Shown: positions 63,851 to 64,000 of the stretch, one piece after another
How the letters are laid out: every line of letters begins with the position of its first letter
Position numbering within the stretch: position 1 is the first letter of the stretch
DNA from: Maylandia zebra
Taxonomy: Eukaryota > Chordata > Actinopteri > Cichliformes > Cichlidae
Length of the DNA stretch: 64,000 nucleotides
NCBI RefSeq assembly: GCF_041146795.1
Contig: NC_135180.1
Location: 39,404,294 to 39,468,293, forward strand
Direction of reading: 5' to 3'
The notes under the pieces: generated by a model
Database searches by the model: none
The model's input: only the letters and a program-made list of their open reading frames with translations
What the model was told of the DNA's origin: nothing
Program-made: the position numbers and the translations under genes

Positions 63851-64000
63851 CGGCAGACAACTTTTTACGTTTTTATTTGACAACCTAATCTTGACGTCAC
63901 CTTTCATTTGGTCGGTAGGAACAAAATCCTGAGGACAAATTTACTGCTGCCGTTAATGTTTCGAGTGCTGTAGAGGAACCAGAGAGCGTCTGAATGTTTA

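Noticed and set aside
62981..64000. Last ano7 exons
   Set aside because: No frame matching TM9-TM10 of anoctamins was found; they should be outside the window.

Overview
This is vertebrate nuclear DNA, almost certainly from a ray-finned (teleost) fish and probably a percomorph such as a cichlid. The evidence is intron-split genes with GT/AG boundaries, long CA/TG and CCAT microsatellites, and a dense mix of fish-type transposons (L2-like and Rex1-like LINEs, Ty3/Gypsy, hAT, Tc1/IS630-like elements, tRNA-derived SINEs). The species assignment is an inference. There are no operons, CRISPR arrays or bacterial features.

Three host genes can be read. (1) On the minus strand, from about 17.9 kb to below 0.75 kb, lies a scavenger-receptor (SRCR) gene. 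A leucine-rich signal-peptide exon (17,918-17,879) is followed by five SRCR exons and one Ig-like exon, all phase 1 at the boundaries I could check; the gene runs off the left edge. A 474-bp exon-intron-exon block occurs twice with no difference seen, and one SRCR exon carries a +1 frameshift in an A8 run. (2) On the plus strand, a rhodopsin-class GPCR of the P2Y12/GPR34/PAF-receptor type (340 aa) is split into three exons at 31.9, 41.1 and 41.5 kb; its 9-kb first intron is packed with nested retroelements. (3) On the plus strand, ano7 (anoctamin-7/TMEM16G) runs from a probable noncoding first exon at 48.6 kb through 20 readable coding exons (49,444-62,980, 761 codons) and off the right edge; its C-terminal exons lie outside the window. 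Two of its 3' splice sites sit directly after TG microsatellites, and its 6-kb second intron holds a 2.4-kb CCAT-based satellite.

The rest is largely a stack of transposons inside transposons. Region by region: 1.3-4.5 kb, an L2-like LINE with an esterase-type ORF1; 6.0-8.4 kb, a Tc1-like relic interrupted by a hAT-like element that itself holds a SINE; 11.1-15.7 kb, a hAT-like relic interrupted by a 4.25-kb element with about 300-bp terminal inverted repeats and a 6-bp target duplication, itself interrupted by a 940-bp hAT MITE; 15.8-17.1 kb, an L2 fragment with a solo LTR; 19.5-19.9 kb, an L2 fragment with an inverted 5' part; 20.1-23.6 kb, an IS630/Tc1-like transposon with an arginine-rich transposase, split by a relative of itself; 25.4-29.5 kb, a 5'-truncated Gypsy element with a 1,095-aa open frame; 32.2-38.4 kb, an L2 copy split by a Rex1-like LINE and partly duplicated; 38.5-39.5 kb, a hAT-like element holding a solo retrovirus-like LTR; 61.0-61.6 kb, another LTR-like insertion inside ano7.

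The most interesting items are the 4.25-kb long-TIR element, the self-nested IS630-like transposon, the two TG-repeat splice acceptors in ano7, the duplicated and frameshifted SRCR exons, and an isolated perfect 24-bp inverted repeat at 36.75 kb.
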